From the NCBI GenBank assembly GCA_016098155.1, contig JAAAJB010000058.1:1-64000 (forward strand): a stretch of 64,000 nucleotides of DNA, given 5' to 3'. The position numbers and the translations under genes were made by a program. The notes under the pieces are model-generated. The model did not search any database. It was not told the origin of the DNA and saw nothing but the letters and a program-made list of their open reading frames with translations. How positions within the stretch are numbered: position 1 is the stretch's first letter; each line of letters begins with the position of its first letter. Origin of the DNA: Actinomortierella ambigua. Taxonomy: Eukaryota; Mortierellomycota; Mortierellomycetes; Mortierellales; Mortierellaceae. Positions 1 to 10,770 of the stretch are shown in pieces.

Positions 1-54
1 CCTCCTCCCCCTCTCACTCTCTTGGCATGCCAAGAGAGTGAGAGGGGGAGGAGG
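1..54. repeat. Perfect 54-bp palindrome at window edge
   Basis: Bases 1-27 are the exact reverse complement of bases 28-54, with no spacer; the centre is GGCATGCC. The arms are purine/pyrimidine-biased (CT-rich, then GA-rich). Since it starts at base 1, the symmetry may continue outside the window. It could form a hairpin or cruciform, or it could be an assembly fold-back. Confidence 0.9.
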
Positions 55-1015
55 GGGGGGGGTGGAAAGAATGACAACATGACCTCGTCGCGGTTCTGTG
101 CAGTGAGAGATGGGGCAGCAAGGTGGAAAAGACAGCCATGTATCTCCTGCCCTGTACATCGTGCGTGCTTGTTGCCCTTTCCATTTTTTTCAAAGAAAGT
201 TGGAGACCGCGTGTAATGGAGGGAAGAGAAGGACGAGGTAGAGGTGCGGTGGGTACTTGAGTATTGCTCGCCACTGAAGGAAGGCCTCCTTATCATTCCA
301 CAGGCGTGTTTCAACACACATGAAATACATGCCAATGTAGGGGGGGGGGTGGTTAACTCACAACCTCCACGCCAACGGTCGACGTGAGTGATAATGAGGA
401 AAGGGGGGGGGGAGGGAAGCGACAACTGATTTGTTCTCCACATCTAACGGATCAATGCTTGTTATCTATTAACGAGTGATAGAAGACAGCAAAGTGTGGT
501 TGCAACCGGTAGGAAGTGAAAGCGGAACGTACATAACCTCTACCCTGGAGCACATGTAGGTCTTTGGGACAAGAACGGAGAAAGAGAGAGACTACAGAGA
601 GCGAGCGAGAAGGAGCACACATCTAATATAGAGCAAACTGGCCCATGTCACCACCACCACCACCACCACCACTACCACCACCACCAACGACAACAACAAC
701 GATAGCGGAGAGGCTGTTGAAGGTTGAGGCCTTCTTATTTGTAGCCTTCTTTGTATTCAATTGAGCACAATTGAATGTGCTCAGTCAGTTTTTTTTTATG
801 TTTCTTGTCTTTTTTTTTCTGTGTGTCGGTTCTCCTCTTAGCCCACTTCCCTCTCACCTTTCTGCCTTTCCCTTCACTTTGCTTCCTCTTTTTTCTCTTT
901 TGCATGCTGATCATCTTTTCCTTTTCATTCTTGTCATCCTCCTCATCTGCATCTTGCAACACTCTCCCCTCTCCCTCCTGTATCACCCTCCGCCATCATC
1001 GCATTCAGTGCGGGA
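55..1015. other. Gene-free leader region with simple repeats
   Basis: No convincing gene. It holds G-runs (around 53-61, 340-350 and 402-412), a CAC trinucleotide repeat with interruptions at about 651-687, and a pyrimidine-rich stretch from about 785 to 1000 directly before the first long gene. That stretch is probably its promoter and 5' UTR. The open frames here consist of pyrimidine-tract translation. Confidence 0.5.
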
Positions 1016-3426
1016 ATGGAAGACGATGAACTCAGAGGCATCAAGCACCATTCGTGGCCTACTCCCACTGCCATGCATGACCATCACACCCAACAGCAAC
1101 AAGTCAACGTCCACCAGCACCACAAACAACCTACCCCTCTCTACCCACACGAACATTCTAAGCTTCGACGCTTTTCGCAGCGGTTTAGTGCCTCTTCGTC
1201 CTCTTATGCTTCTTACTCCTCAGCGCTAGCAGCTTCAGGCTCTGCCACACAGCAGCAACGTCCCTCGCAATACCAGCAACATCATAGTTATCAGCATTTC
1301 CAACATCAGCCTTCCGAGGATCCGTATAATCTTCGCTCTCGTCCCCATCGGCATAGCCAGCATCAACAAGGGCCCTTGGCTGGTCTGGAGTCGGGGACTG
1401 GGGCTACTGCTCAGTCGAGTATGGACGCTACCCTATTGCAACGGCAGCATCAACCATCACAGCATCACCATCCTTACTCTCGACGCACGTCTGCAATTGC
1501 CTCGTCAACGACAACAGTAGTACTGGCCAAGGGTATCCAATCCGGCCCACCTCCTGCGACTTGTGCTCTGGGCGGCAGCGCTCCTCCTTCTCCTTTATCA
1601 TCACCCTTAGCCATTCGCATGCCCACTTCCTCCTCCTGCTCCTGTCCCTCCCCGTCAGCATTCTCCCCGCTGTCACCCTCGTCTCCCACCATGGAGCAGA
1701 CTCCTACCTTGTCCATGGCCCTGTCATCATCCTCGTCACTGTCGTCTTCTTCTTCATCGTCCTTGTCCTCCTCTGCATCAACAGCCATGGCCCTTTGCTC
1801 TCCGGTCATGACCGTTGTATCGACACTCTCTCAAGACAGCTCTCCAGATTCTTCTGCTTCCTCACGCTGTTCCTCACGCACATCTTCTGCTTCTCCTCCA
1901 CCTGGTCGAACAAGAAAGGCCAGCCTGGTACCTCCTCTCTCACAACATCAACACTTTCACCATCCACTTCAACAACAGCAGCAGCAGAAGCAGCAAAAGC
2001 AACGGCAACAACGGCAACAGCAACAGCCACTACGACAGCACCAAGGACAACAGAAAAAGACTCTATTAGGGTCAAGATCAGGGTCCCTTGGTGAGCCTGG
2101 GCCACTCTCTGCTTTGCCCGTGGTGGATTCGGCGGCGGCGGGAGAGGGATTCTGTACTTCATTTTTACCATCCTGCTCCGCTTCGCTCTCATCGGCAACT
2201 TCATTGCCGCCTTCCGAGCTCAAGAAGAGCAGGCGGTGTGGCGGTCTTGGGCATACACCGACGGCGTCCATCTCGACAACACGGTCGAGTGCATCGTCCG
2301 CCAGTAGCACCAGCACCAGCACCAGCACCAGCACCAGTCGACACTATCATCGGGCCTCGACAGCAGCTACATCACCGACACATTCCTCTCGCTCGTCATC
2401 GCCTTCCATAGAAGGGAAGGAGATGATAGTGGCTGCAGGTCGGACAGTGTCCTCAGCGCTAGCACGGACCTCTCGCTCCCATCAGCACCAACAGCAACGA
2501 AGACGTCAACAACAATACCACACTACAACTCAGCATTTACCCCTGCAGAAGCAGCAACAGCACATTATTTCGCCTCAGGCAATAGCCCAGAACTCCACAA
2601 AGTATATCCGGTTCCTATTCTGGCCGTTGCTACCGCTCCTGATCCTTGCCATTGGTGGCCAAACCTCCGCCTTCTTCGAGTCGCCAGAGAAGAATGGACG
2701 TTTGTCGAGTTCAGATCCACTGAGACATCGGGCTGATTTTGTGGGCCATGTTCGAGCCCGAAAGCTTCCATCAGCGTCTCCACTGGTGGAAGCGTACCAG
2801 CACCAGCATCAGTACCAGTACTACCGCCACGAACCAGTCAATTCGATTTGTCCGTTGGAGAGTTGGCTTTTTTTTGTTGATCCACAGCCACAGCCACAGA
2901 CATGCGACCTGGAAGACAGGAGGACAGGGGCGACAGCGGGTGGTGGCAAAAGTGCCAGCAGCACCAGCAGCACTAGCAGCAGTAGCAGCACCATCAGCAG
3001 TCTTGAGAGGCAGCAGCAGTCGAGGTATGAGAGGCGAGCCTTTCCCGAGCTACATCAACCATGGGATCGAGAGTCGTGTGGCTGTGCCATGTCTGGATCT
3101 CAACTTTTGTCGTTACTGTCGTGGGACATGCTCAAGCCTGGGTACTCCTGGAGGCGGCGTTCTCAAGCTGTCGGTTGCCGCAACGGGTCCAGATATGACG
3201 AGGACCATAGTGATGTTGATGTTGATGTTGATGTTGATGGCAGCAATGTTGGTGCTGTATCGATCAGCAGCCTGTTATCAGCATGGGTGGATGTGGCGGA
3301 CCAGGCGGTTGGCGAGATCTATGAGCTGTCGCAATGGAAGAGGTGGACGATGCTGGCATCACTGATGGATGCCACGATGACGGTGCAGCCCAAGAAAACG
3401 CTGCAGACACAGACCCTATCGCGATC

Positions 3427-3462
<36 letters not shown>

Positions 3463-3649
3463 CACTACATCCGTTGTAGAAGGAGTCGACGGAGGGTTTA
3501 TCGTTGATAGTATAGCACAGCACGAGCGACAGAGTTTGGGACGATATCTCTTCCGGGTCGCGTTTGTGCTCGGCCTGGTGTTGCTTAGCATGGCGATCCA
3601 CGAAACGTTTTTTGCGCAAGTGGAGATGCCATCGTACACCAGGGCGTAA
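1016..3649 (+). CDS. Large disordered membrane protein, 877 aa, function unknown
   Basis: Single uninterrupted frame of 877 codons; not a family I recognise. Residues 1 to about 525 are low complexity, dominated by Ser, His, Gln, Thr and Pro, with Ser runs and Gln tracts. Two hydrophobic segments stand out: about residues 530-550 (starting Y-I-R-F-L-F-W) and 844-864 near the C-terminus (starting Y-L-F-R-V-A-F). Between them are a Ser-rich patch, alternating Asp-Val repeats and an Ala run of about 12. The two segments suggest an integral membrane protein with a long disordered cytosolic N-terminus, but this is inferred from composition only. The start chosen is the first ATG of the long frame, after a pyrimidine-rich leader. 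Such a long open frame with a sensible membrane-anchor ending argues for a real gene; the exact start and the absence of introns are not proven. Confidence 0.6.
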
Positions 3650-4068
3650 TTTTTATTCTTATTATTTTTTCTCACTCTCACTCTTTCTCTCACACACACA
3701 CACTCTCTTCTCCTATCTTCCCACAGCATACCTTTTACCTCCTTTACTTCATCCTCACACTGAACTTGTACAATAATCTCTAATCGCATAATGTAGTCAT
3801 TGTTGCCCTTTTCTTTTCATCAATTGTCGTATGTGCTCGTGTGGTGGCAAGTGGGGTATCTGGCGTATTTGTGCTGGGTGTCCAAAGAGAGAATGGGTGG
3901 CTTGTGAGAAGAAGGGGGGGGGAGAAGGGTGGAAGTGGGACATCCCTTTTTTGACAGAAAGAACACACACACACACGCACACACAACATACACACTCCCT
4001 GCTGCTGTTTGTGTGCCCAAAAAAAAACTCTCATCAGTTTTCAATCTCACTTTTTTTCATTCAACCTT

Positions 4069-4111
<43 letters not shown>

Positions 4112-4497
4112 ACCTCTCTCTCACATTCTCTCTCTCTTCCCAACCCATTCCCACTCTCGCTCTCTTACTCTCTCTCCCACTCACTCGCTCTCTCTCTCTC
4201 TCCGCCACCTTTCCCCTCCTTTCCGCTTCCTCCTCCCTCTTTCTCCCTCCCTTTCCCTCCCCCGTTGAGTACGCTTTTTCTTTTCTGTCCTTTGCTCTCT
4301 TTCCTTCTCCCCCTCTACACTTCTCTCTCCCCCTTCCTGTGATCGCCACACAACTCGCCTGCTTTCTTCAATTGCCTGCCTCCACTACTCTTACCTCTCT
4401 CACTAATCCTTCTCTCCCACCCCACCCACCAGCAGCAGCAACAGTAGCAGCAGCAACACCCCCCGCAGCAGCAGCGAGCTCAATCAATAGTACAGCC
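3650..4497. promoter_or_regulatory. Intergenic and 5' leader of the KH gene, CT microsatellite
   Basis: No gene seen. A CA/CT-rich patch lies at 3680-3710 and a long CT dinucleotide run at about 4073-4110, followed by imperfect CT-rich sequence to about 4260. Pyrimidine-rich leaders like this precede several genes in the window. The open frames through it are artefacts of the repeat. Confidence 0.5.
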
Positions 4498-6859
4498 ATG
4501 ACGCAGACCTCTAACACGCCTTCTACTACTACTTCTTCATCTTCGGCCTCCATCAAGACGCCTGCCTTCTCAGCCTTTGGCAACTTCAGCACGAACGACT
4601 CCTCGGTCCGCTTTTCGAAAATGTCTTCTCTCCAGCCCACCACCACCACCACCTCCAAGGACGCCGGTGTTCCTGCCACCCAGGCTACTGCCTCGGATGC
4701 CATTGGCCACGACCATCACGACGACGTTGTCATGATGGAGGGCGGTGCCCCTGATGCCGCTGCCCCTCTCACCCTCCGTGCCCTCGTCTCCACCAAAGAG
4801 GCTGGTGTCATCATCGGTAAGGCCGGCAAGAATGTCGCCGAGCTCCGTGATCTGACTGGCGTCAAGGCTGGTGTGTCCAAGGTCGTCCAGGGCGTTCATG
4901 ATCGTGTCCTTACCGTCACTGGTACCATTGAGGGCGTTGCCAAGGTAAATCCTTTAGCCTGATCACAGCTGCTCGACAGTTTTCAGATTTCGGATCATTC
5001 TCATGTTATATGTGACATGCTTGATCTCCTCTCTCGCGTATTGGATCCATTGCAAGAGTGTATGATCATGGTTTTTTTTTCTCCTCTTTCACATGCCTTT
5101 TCTGCAGTGTGTTACACGTCAAAAGTGTTTGAGAGAGAGGGAGAGATTGCCATTCACACCTACTTTGATTTGGACTGAAGGGATATGGTGTTTTTTTATT
5201 ACTTTTTGCGCTATTATTCCAAATGGCCGAAAAGGATGATGACCATCGATCCAGCCATAATCTGTCAATGTACAGTATCCCTTTTTCTGTTACCACCACG
5301 CGATCACTGTCTTGAAGCCTCATGACAATCTAGCAAAACCATGCCAAAGAGCCAAAGGGGTGGTTGAGGCTTTTCTGATCAATGGGCTTTATTCTCTCAG
5401 GATTCGAATGTTTGCCCAACAACAAAGTGCCAGGAGCGAGATTGATCTTTTTTTGGCTCATCAGGATTCTCGGAGTCGCGATCCAGCGTCGGACGGATCT
5501 GATTCGAAAGGGACGGAGCTCCTGAAAACAGCAACAAAAAAAAAAAGTCAGCGAGCCCTTCGGCCTGTCTGAGAGAGAGAGACCACTTTTGCCCGCCACA
5601 TCCACACCCACACCCACTCAGGCACCCTATACTCGCTGAGCCGGAGGCAATCGAACAAACACGAGCGACACATAGAGGAGGCACCTGTCCAAGAGTTGAC
5701 CGACATGCACCCTTTTCGTGGCTGCTGCAAAGATTCACACTGTTCCACCCTCTTCAACACTCGTTTACTGCTTTGATGTGAGGAGGCATTGGAAAGAGAG
5801 AACAAAAGGCAAAGGCACGATGGGCTGACCCAAACACGACGGAACGGAGCAGGCCAGCAACGCCTCCCTCTTGTCTTTCTCTCTCCTCCTATCCTGTGTC
5901 CCAGCCAGTCTCACACCCCTGAAAAAAAAAGCTCAATATGTATGGTTGCCAACTCATTCTCCTGTCTTTTCTTCCCTTTCTTCTTGTTCCTCCCGACATC
6001 TTTTTCATTATGTTGTTTCTGGTTGTTCTTTGTCCCGGGTGTATAGGCCTTTTCCCTGATTGCCCAGACCATGCTGGACAACCCTATTACGTCGTCTCCC
6101 CCTAGCACTCCTCAGAACCCTCACCGCCCCGCCACGCAGACCTCAGCGATCCGTCTGCTGATCTCGCACAACCTGATGGGCACGATCATTGGTCGTCAGG
6201 GAGCCAAGATCAAGCACATCCAGGATGCTTCGGGCGCCCGCATGGTCGCCTCCAAGGACATGCTCCCCCAGTCGACGGAGCGTGTTGTGGAGATCCAGGG
6301 CACGGTGGATGCTATCCGCATTGCCATCTACGAGATTGGCAAGTGCCTGGTGGAGGACTGGGAGCGCGGTGTTGGCACGGTGCTTTACAACCCATCGGCA
6401 CCTCGCGCGGCGGGTGCTGGCGGTGCTGCCTACACGACGACCCCTCTTCAGCAAGGAGGCGCATCCAGCGGAACACGCTCGAGCGGCAACAGCAGCAGCA
6501 GCGGCGGCTATGCGTCGCGCACTGGCAACGGCTCTGATTTCACGCGCCCCCGCCCCGAGGCGTTCTCGAACAATGCCTCGCAGGACATTCGCACGCAGGA
6601 GATTTCGATCCCTGCGGACATGGTCGGCTGCATCATTGGCAAGGGCGGCTCCAAGATCTCGGAGATTCGTCGCCTGTCCGGCTCGCGCATCTCGATTGCC
6701 AAGACCCCTCATGACGAGACTGGCGAGCGTATGTTTACGATTGTTGGTACGATGGAGGCCAACGAGAAGGCTCTGTACCTGCTCTATGGTCAGTTGGAGG
6801 TCGAGAAGGACAAGCGTCTGAGCCAGACTGGCGAGCATATTGAGGAGGATGAGGAGTAA
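4498..6859 (+). CDS. Three-KH-domain RNA-binding protein (PBP2/HEK2/Rnc1 type)
   Basis: Two exons, 4498-4944 and 6047-6859, joined in phase 0 across a 1,102-nt GT-AG intron, give 419 aa. Residues 1-90 are a Ser/Thr-rich low-complexity leader. KH1 is about 91-158 with the GXXG loop G-K-A-G, KH2 about 183-250 with G-R-Q-G, and KH3 about 332-400 with G-K-G-G. A Gly/Ser-rich linker separates KH2 and KH3 and the tail is acidic. Three KH domains at this length match the fungal PCBP/hnRNP K-like group (S. cerevisiae Pbp2 and Hek2, S. pombe Rnc1), which bind mRNA and control its stability or localisation. The intron interrupts KH1: exon 1 ends G-V-A-K and exon 2 resumes A-F-S-L-I-A-Q. If the intron is retained, a TGA at 4960-4962 truncates the protein inside KH1. 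The assignment to a particular family member is not resolved. Confidence 0.9.
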
Positions 6860-7418
6860 GAGTTTCTCCTCTGTTCCTTTCTACACTCATGACACTTGCC
6901 CCCCCCCCCTTTCACGAGAAGGGTTTGAGAGGAAGACATTTGCATTCAACTATGGGGAAGAGGCTCAGGAGAGGAACTGCCAAAGTTTTTGTCCCGTTTT
7001 GCCGTCTCTTCTCGTACACCCATGTCCACTTTGATCCACCATTCTCCTTCATCTCTTGCCCTTTTCCCTCTTTCTTTTTTTTTCTTCTCTTCCCTTCACG
7101 CCATTTGTATAGGATCCTTTTTCAAATGTGTTTGTACTCTTTTATGTTGTCCTTTTTTTTCCTTGTTGTTCTTTTCTTTTCTTTTTTGGTTCAAAAGCCC
7201 TCCCCTTCACCAATCCCCCTATGTCACTCGTTCCCGTCTGTATCATGTCCAAGAACGCGCGCCACAAAAATTGTAAAGAGGAGCTTCTTTCTCACCAGTT
7301 GCACCTCGCAATCCACAATCAAGGGAAGAAAAAAAACCTTCCCGCACCCTTTTTTTTTCTTTTTTTTTCTTTTTTCTTTTTTTTTTCTTCTCCACGGCGC
7401 ATAACGTCGTATTAATGC

Positions 7419-7424
7419 AATAAA
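7419..7424 (+). terminator. Candidate poly(A) signal AATAAA after the KH gene
   Basis: AATAAA about 560 nt after the KH stop codon and about 215 nt before the next ATG. The region between is pyrimidine-rich with T-runs. This is the only canonical hexamer I noticed between the two genes; the distance is long, so usage is uncertain. Confidence 0.35.
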
Positions 7425-7639
7425 CTGTCTTTTATTGTTTTGGGACGAAAAGTTAAGCACGACACCATGGACAGTAGTAGTTTGTCGCTTTTTATGGTGA
7501 GCACAGGGAAGAAGTTTTTTTTTTGGTTTGCCACCAAATATTTCATCGTCACTTTTTTTTTCTTTCGTTTGCGGAAACACGCGTTCTGACTTTGCCCGCT
7601 GCCTCTCCCAACCGCCAGAAATACCGCAGACACAGTACC

Positions 7640-8690
7640 ATGACGAGCCTGGACGAGCATCTGTAAGTGGACATTTCTCAGGATGTCACCATTCCAACAA
7701 CATAGTGTCTCTCTAGTGCTTCAGGAACTAGCATTCAGCCACTTTATGAAAGACAAGGGCGGCATGGAAGATTGAATGGGCTAGACCTAAACGATGCAAA
7801 TTCCTTTTGGTGAATCAGGATCAGTTGTTCAGGACTCTTTCCCTTCCCTACGTGCCCTTCTTTCTTTCTTTCTTTAAACAAAAGTCAACATCAACCCTGG
7901 AGCTTGGCATATCTCTGGCTTGGCATCAGTTCTCCTGTCCCCCCCCCCAAGCTCCTCGGATCTTCTTTCGGGGGGGAGGCGGTGTGGGGAGATGGGGTGG
8001 TGGATGAACAGATCTAGCACCATTTGCCGCAGACTGCACAGCCTTGATAAAGGGGTGTGTATGTGTACGAGAGAGAGAGAGAGGAGAGAGAGACAGAGAG
8101 ACAGACAAACACATAGAGAGAGAGGAGCAATGCTCGTTCACGAGCAAGACCAAGAATAGTATGGGTACCATATTATCAATCCATCAATCTGCCACTTATC
8201 ATGACGTATGTTGTCTGTGTGTTTTTTTCTTTTTTTTCGGATATTGGTTGGACGTCTTCCCATACCAACACAACCGTGGTCCTTTTATTTTATTTATTAT
8301 TATTTTTTTATACTTTCTGCGCCGTCTATTTTAGCACTCTGGAGATTCCATTTCCGTCACCACGGTTGGCCGAGATTGCGGCCAAGGTCCTGGAGGTTGA
8401 CAAGGATTTGAAACCCGAGGTCTCGCAGCGCGTGATCCGCACCGACGATTCGTCACTGATCATGTACGCGCGCGCAGTTTCTTTTTTCTAAAATTACGAC
8501 AAAAGACTTGGGAAGCGCATTGTTGAGAGTCTAACCCGCCCTTTTTTTTTATTTTTCTGTGTGGGGGGGGGGAGGAAATTTTCATAGCGAGTTCAACACA
8601 TCGACACTCAAGTTGCTTCGGACGGTAGTCAACTCACAGTTGGATATGGTGCGGATGGTAGTCGAGACTATGGGAGCATTTGATTCGTAG
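7640..8690 (+). CDS. PCC1: EKC/KEOPS complex subunit Pcc1 (CTAG/Pcc1 family)
   Basis: A small gene in three exons that no single long frame reveals: 7640-7662, 8335-8463 and 8588-8690, with GT-AG introns of 672 and 124 nt, encoding 84 aa (yeast Pcc1 is 88 aa). After a seven-residue start the protein reads L-T-L-E-I-P-F-P-S, then a helix with A-A-K-V-L-E-V-D, then R-T-D-D-S-S-L-I-I-E-F and a final helix through L-L-R-T-V-V-N-S. This is the beta-alpha-beta-beta-alpha pattern of the Pcc1 family. Known role: dimerisation platform of KEOPS, which makes the t6A37 modification of ANN-decoding tRNAs, with links to telomere maintenance and transcription in yeast. Phases (2, then 2) join without stops, which strongly supports the model. 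It follows the KH gene in the same direction. Confidence 0.85.
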
Positions 8691-10770
8691 TCGATTTGAT
8701 TTACTTTTATACAATTGATGGATAACACTAAAAAAGAAGTGCAAAAACACACAACTCATCCAAGTAGGGTGGGACATACAAGGGATGCATCACACTTCTT
8801 GATGGGTATCGCTGGAATCCTCATTTTTGTATGCAGGTGACGACATGTACAATAGACAGGAACTAAGAATGCTGTGGAGAGAAAAAAGGGAACGACAGGG
8901 GGTGGGCGGGTTGAGCAGAAGGGCTGAACAAAAGCGGTGGACTCTCCTCCCACAATGCGTTATTGCCCTGGGCTTTTTGGGCACCTCCTTCTGGATTTTT
9001 GTTTTCGAGGATGCTGAGAGAGGGGGAAGGAGCGGGGGAAGGCGAAGAAAAAAAAAAGGGAGGGTCGCGATGGATTAGTGAGCAAAAGGCTACATACCCG
9101 CCGATTGTTTTCTGGGTACTGAATCAGCACCCTGTTCTCTCTTATTTTGAATAATTGGGTCCGCACTCGGGGGCGGAGGGATTGGTGGTTGACATTCTGG
9201 GTCGTTTTGGAACACGAGGAATCTCCAGGCGCACTCATTCAGGACCCGAACAAGAAGGATCGCCAAGAGGGAGAGAGAGAGAGAGAGAGAGGGTTGGAGA
9301 AAAAGATGGGGGATCAGGGTGGGTAGGCCAGCTAACCATGTATTGCTCGCGTGGTAAGGGTTGGTGGTGCTGACCCAAAAAGAGCAGCTGAAAAAAAAAG
9401 AGGCGGGTCAGCAATAATGGCTTGTTGTTTGGACAGTTGAACCCACGCCTGCTGGCTGAGTGTGCAGCCCAAGGGTATGTAGTACCATAGGCTATAAATA
9501 TCGTGCCGGAAAGAAATGATGTGTGTAAGGATCAACCAAAGGAGGGATGGAAGGAAGGAAGGAAGGAAGGAAGGAAGGGGGGGTGTAGAAGAAGGCCAGG
9601 GGGAGGTCCTCTCTGCTGCTGGGCGGCCATGGTGATCGAGCCACAGAGAGTATGCATTTTTCTTGTATGGCGACAACTATGCGCAGCCAAGGATCAATGG
9701 GGGGGGGGAGGTTGGTATCCGCAGGCATTGTCGAATGCAGGACCACCACCACCACCACAGTGTAGAACGTACGAGGGAGGGAGCTGACAGAGTAGAGGAA
9801 TAGGAGGAGGGAGGAGGGGAGAGGAGGGAGGAAGGAGAGGAGGGGAGGGGGGCGATGGGCGATGGGCGATGGAACCGATGGGCGAGAGGGTTCTTTTCTC
9901 TGTCTCTCTCTCTCAGTTCATTGCACTCTGTTTTTGGCTCACAAGAGCATATGGGTATTTTTGGTTGCCCCCCTCGTCCCACCTACCCCCCCAGTCATCA
10001 GCCAGCAGCAGAGTGTCAGTCAGTCAGTCAGTCAGTCAGTCCTGTTCAGTCAGTACTGTTCAGTCAGTACAGTGTACAGTCAGCACAGTCAAGTTGTCTT
10101 GTATGCTGGTCTTCTGGTCCTGTCTTGCCCCCTCACTCCCTGTGTCCTGAATGCTGCAGCTATTCTTGCCAGCTGGGCGTTGTCCGTCTGTCTGTATGTC
10201 TGTTCTGGTTCTGCGTCGAGCTTGGGGCAGTGTCCTTTTTTTTTGTATGTCGTGTGCCTATATGTGTATATGTGTGCCTGAGAGAGTGTTTCTGTTTATT
10301 TGTCTTGCCTTAGGCTGAGTGTTTATGTGTGTGAGTTTTGGCACACAGCATTCGGCATCCCATCCTTTTCTCTTTTATTTCTTTATCTTTGTTCTCTTTC
10401 CCTCTCTCACACTCTTTCTCTCTCTCTCTCTTTTTTCCCTTTCCATTCCTCTTCCCCACTCCTCCCCCCCCCCTCATTGGCCAAGTGGCACTCCACTCTC
10501 ATTCTCCATTACTACCTGACGCCGTCATTTTCCTCCCACTCCTTTCGCCTTAGCCCATTCCTCAGCCCTCCCATACTTCCACTTCACCTTCCCATCTTAT
10601 ATCGCGTGCCTGGTGCTAAAAAAAAGCGCTCAATCCCCCCCCCCTTCCTTCCTCTCGTGTGACCTCCTCATCCACCGATTCCACCGCCATTGCCCCCAAA
10701 CGCCCCCCATTACCATCCCTGCTCTCCAGCCTCCCTTCATCCCCCTTCCTAGCACACACCTACAACTAGG
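8691..10770. other. 2.1-kb gene-free region with GGAA and TCAG repeats
   Basis: No supported gene. It contains GA-rich tracts (about 9270-9292), a GGAA tetranucleotide repeat (about 9548-9577), GA-rich sequence at 9785-9850, a TCAG tetranucleotide array at about 10015-10040 that decays to about 10095, and a pyrimidine-rich leader up to the next gene. A possible TATA-like GCTATAAATA lies near 9490 but is far from any start codon. Confidence 0.45.

Noticed and set aside
4009..4497. Upstream extension of the KH gene frame through CT-rich DNA
   Set aside because: It encodes Ser-Leu repeats from the CT microsatellite; the ATG at 4498 gives a normal family length.
5234..5380. Possible box C/D snoRNA in the KH gene intron (GATGATGA and CTGA)
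   Set aside because: The boxes are too far apart and there is no flanking terminal stem.
6143..6838. Long minus-strand frame opposite KH exon 2
   Set aside because: Shadow of a codon-biased real exon; similar shadows oppose PMR1, the POT genes and LCB2.
10015..10095. TCAG array considered as a CRISPR-like or satellite array
   Set aside because: A four-base microsatellite that decays gradually, with no spacers; the organism is eukaryotic.
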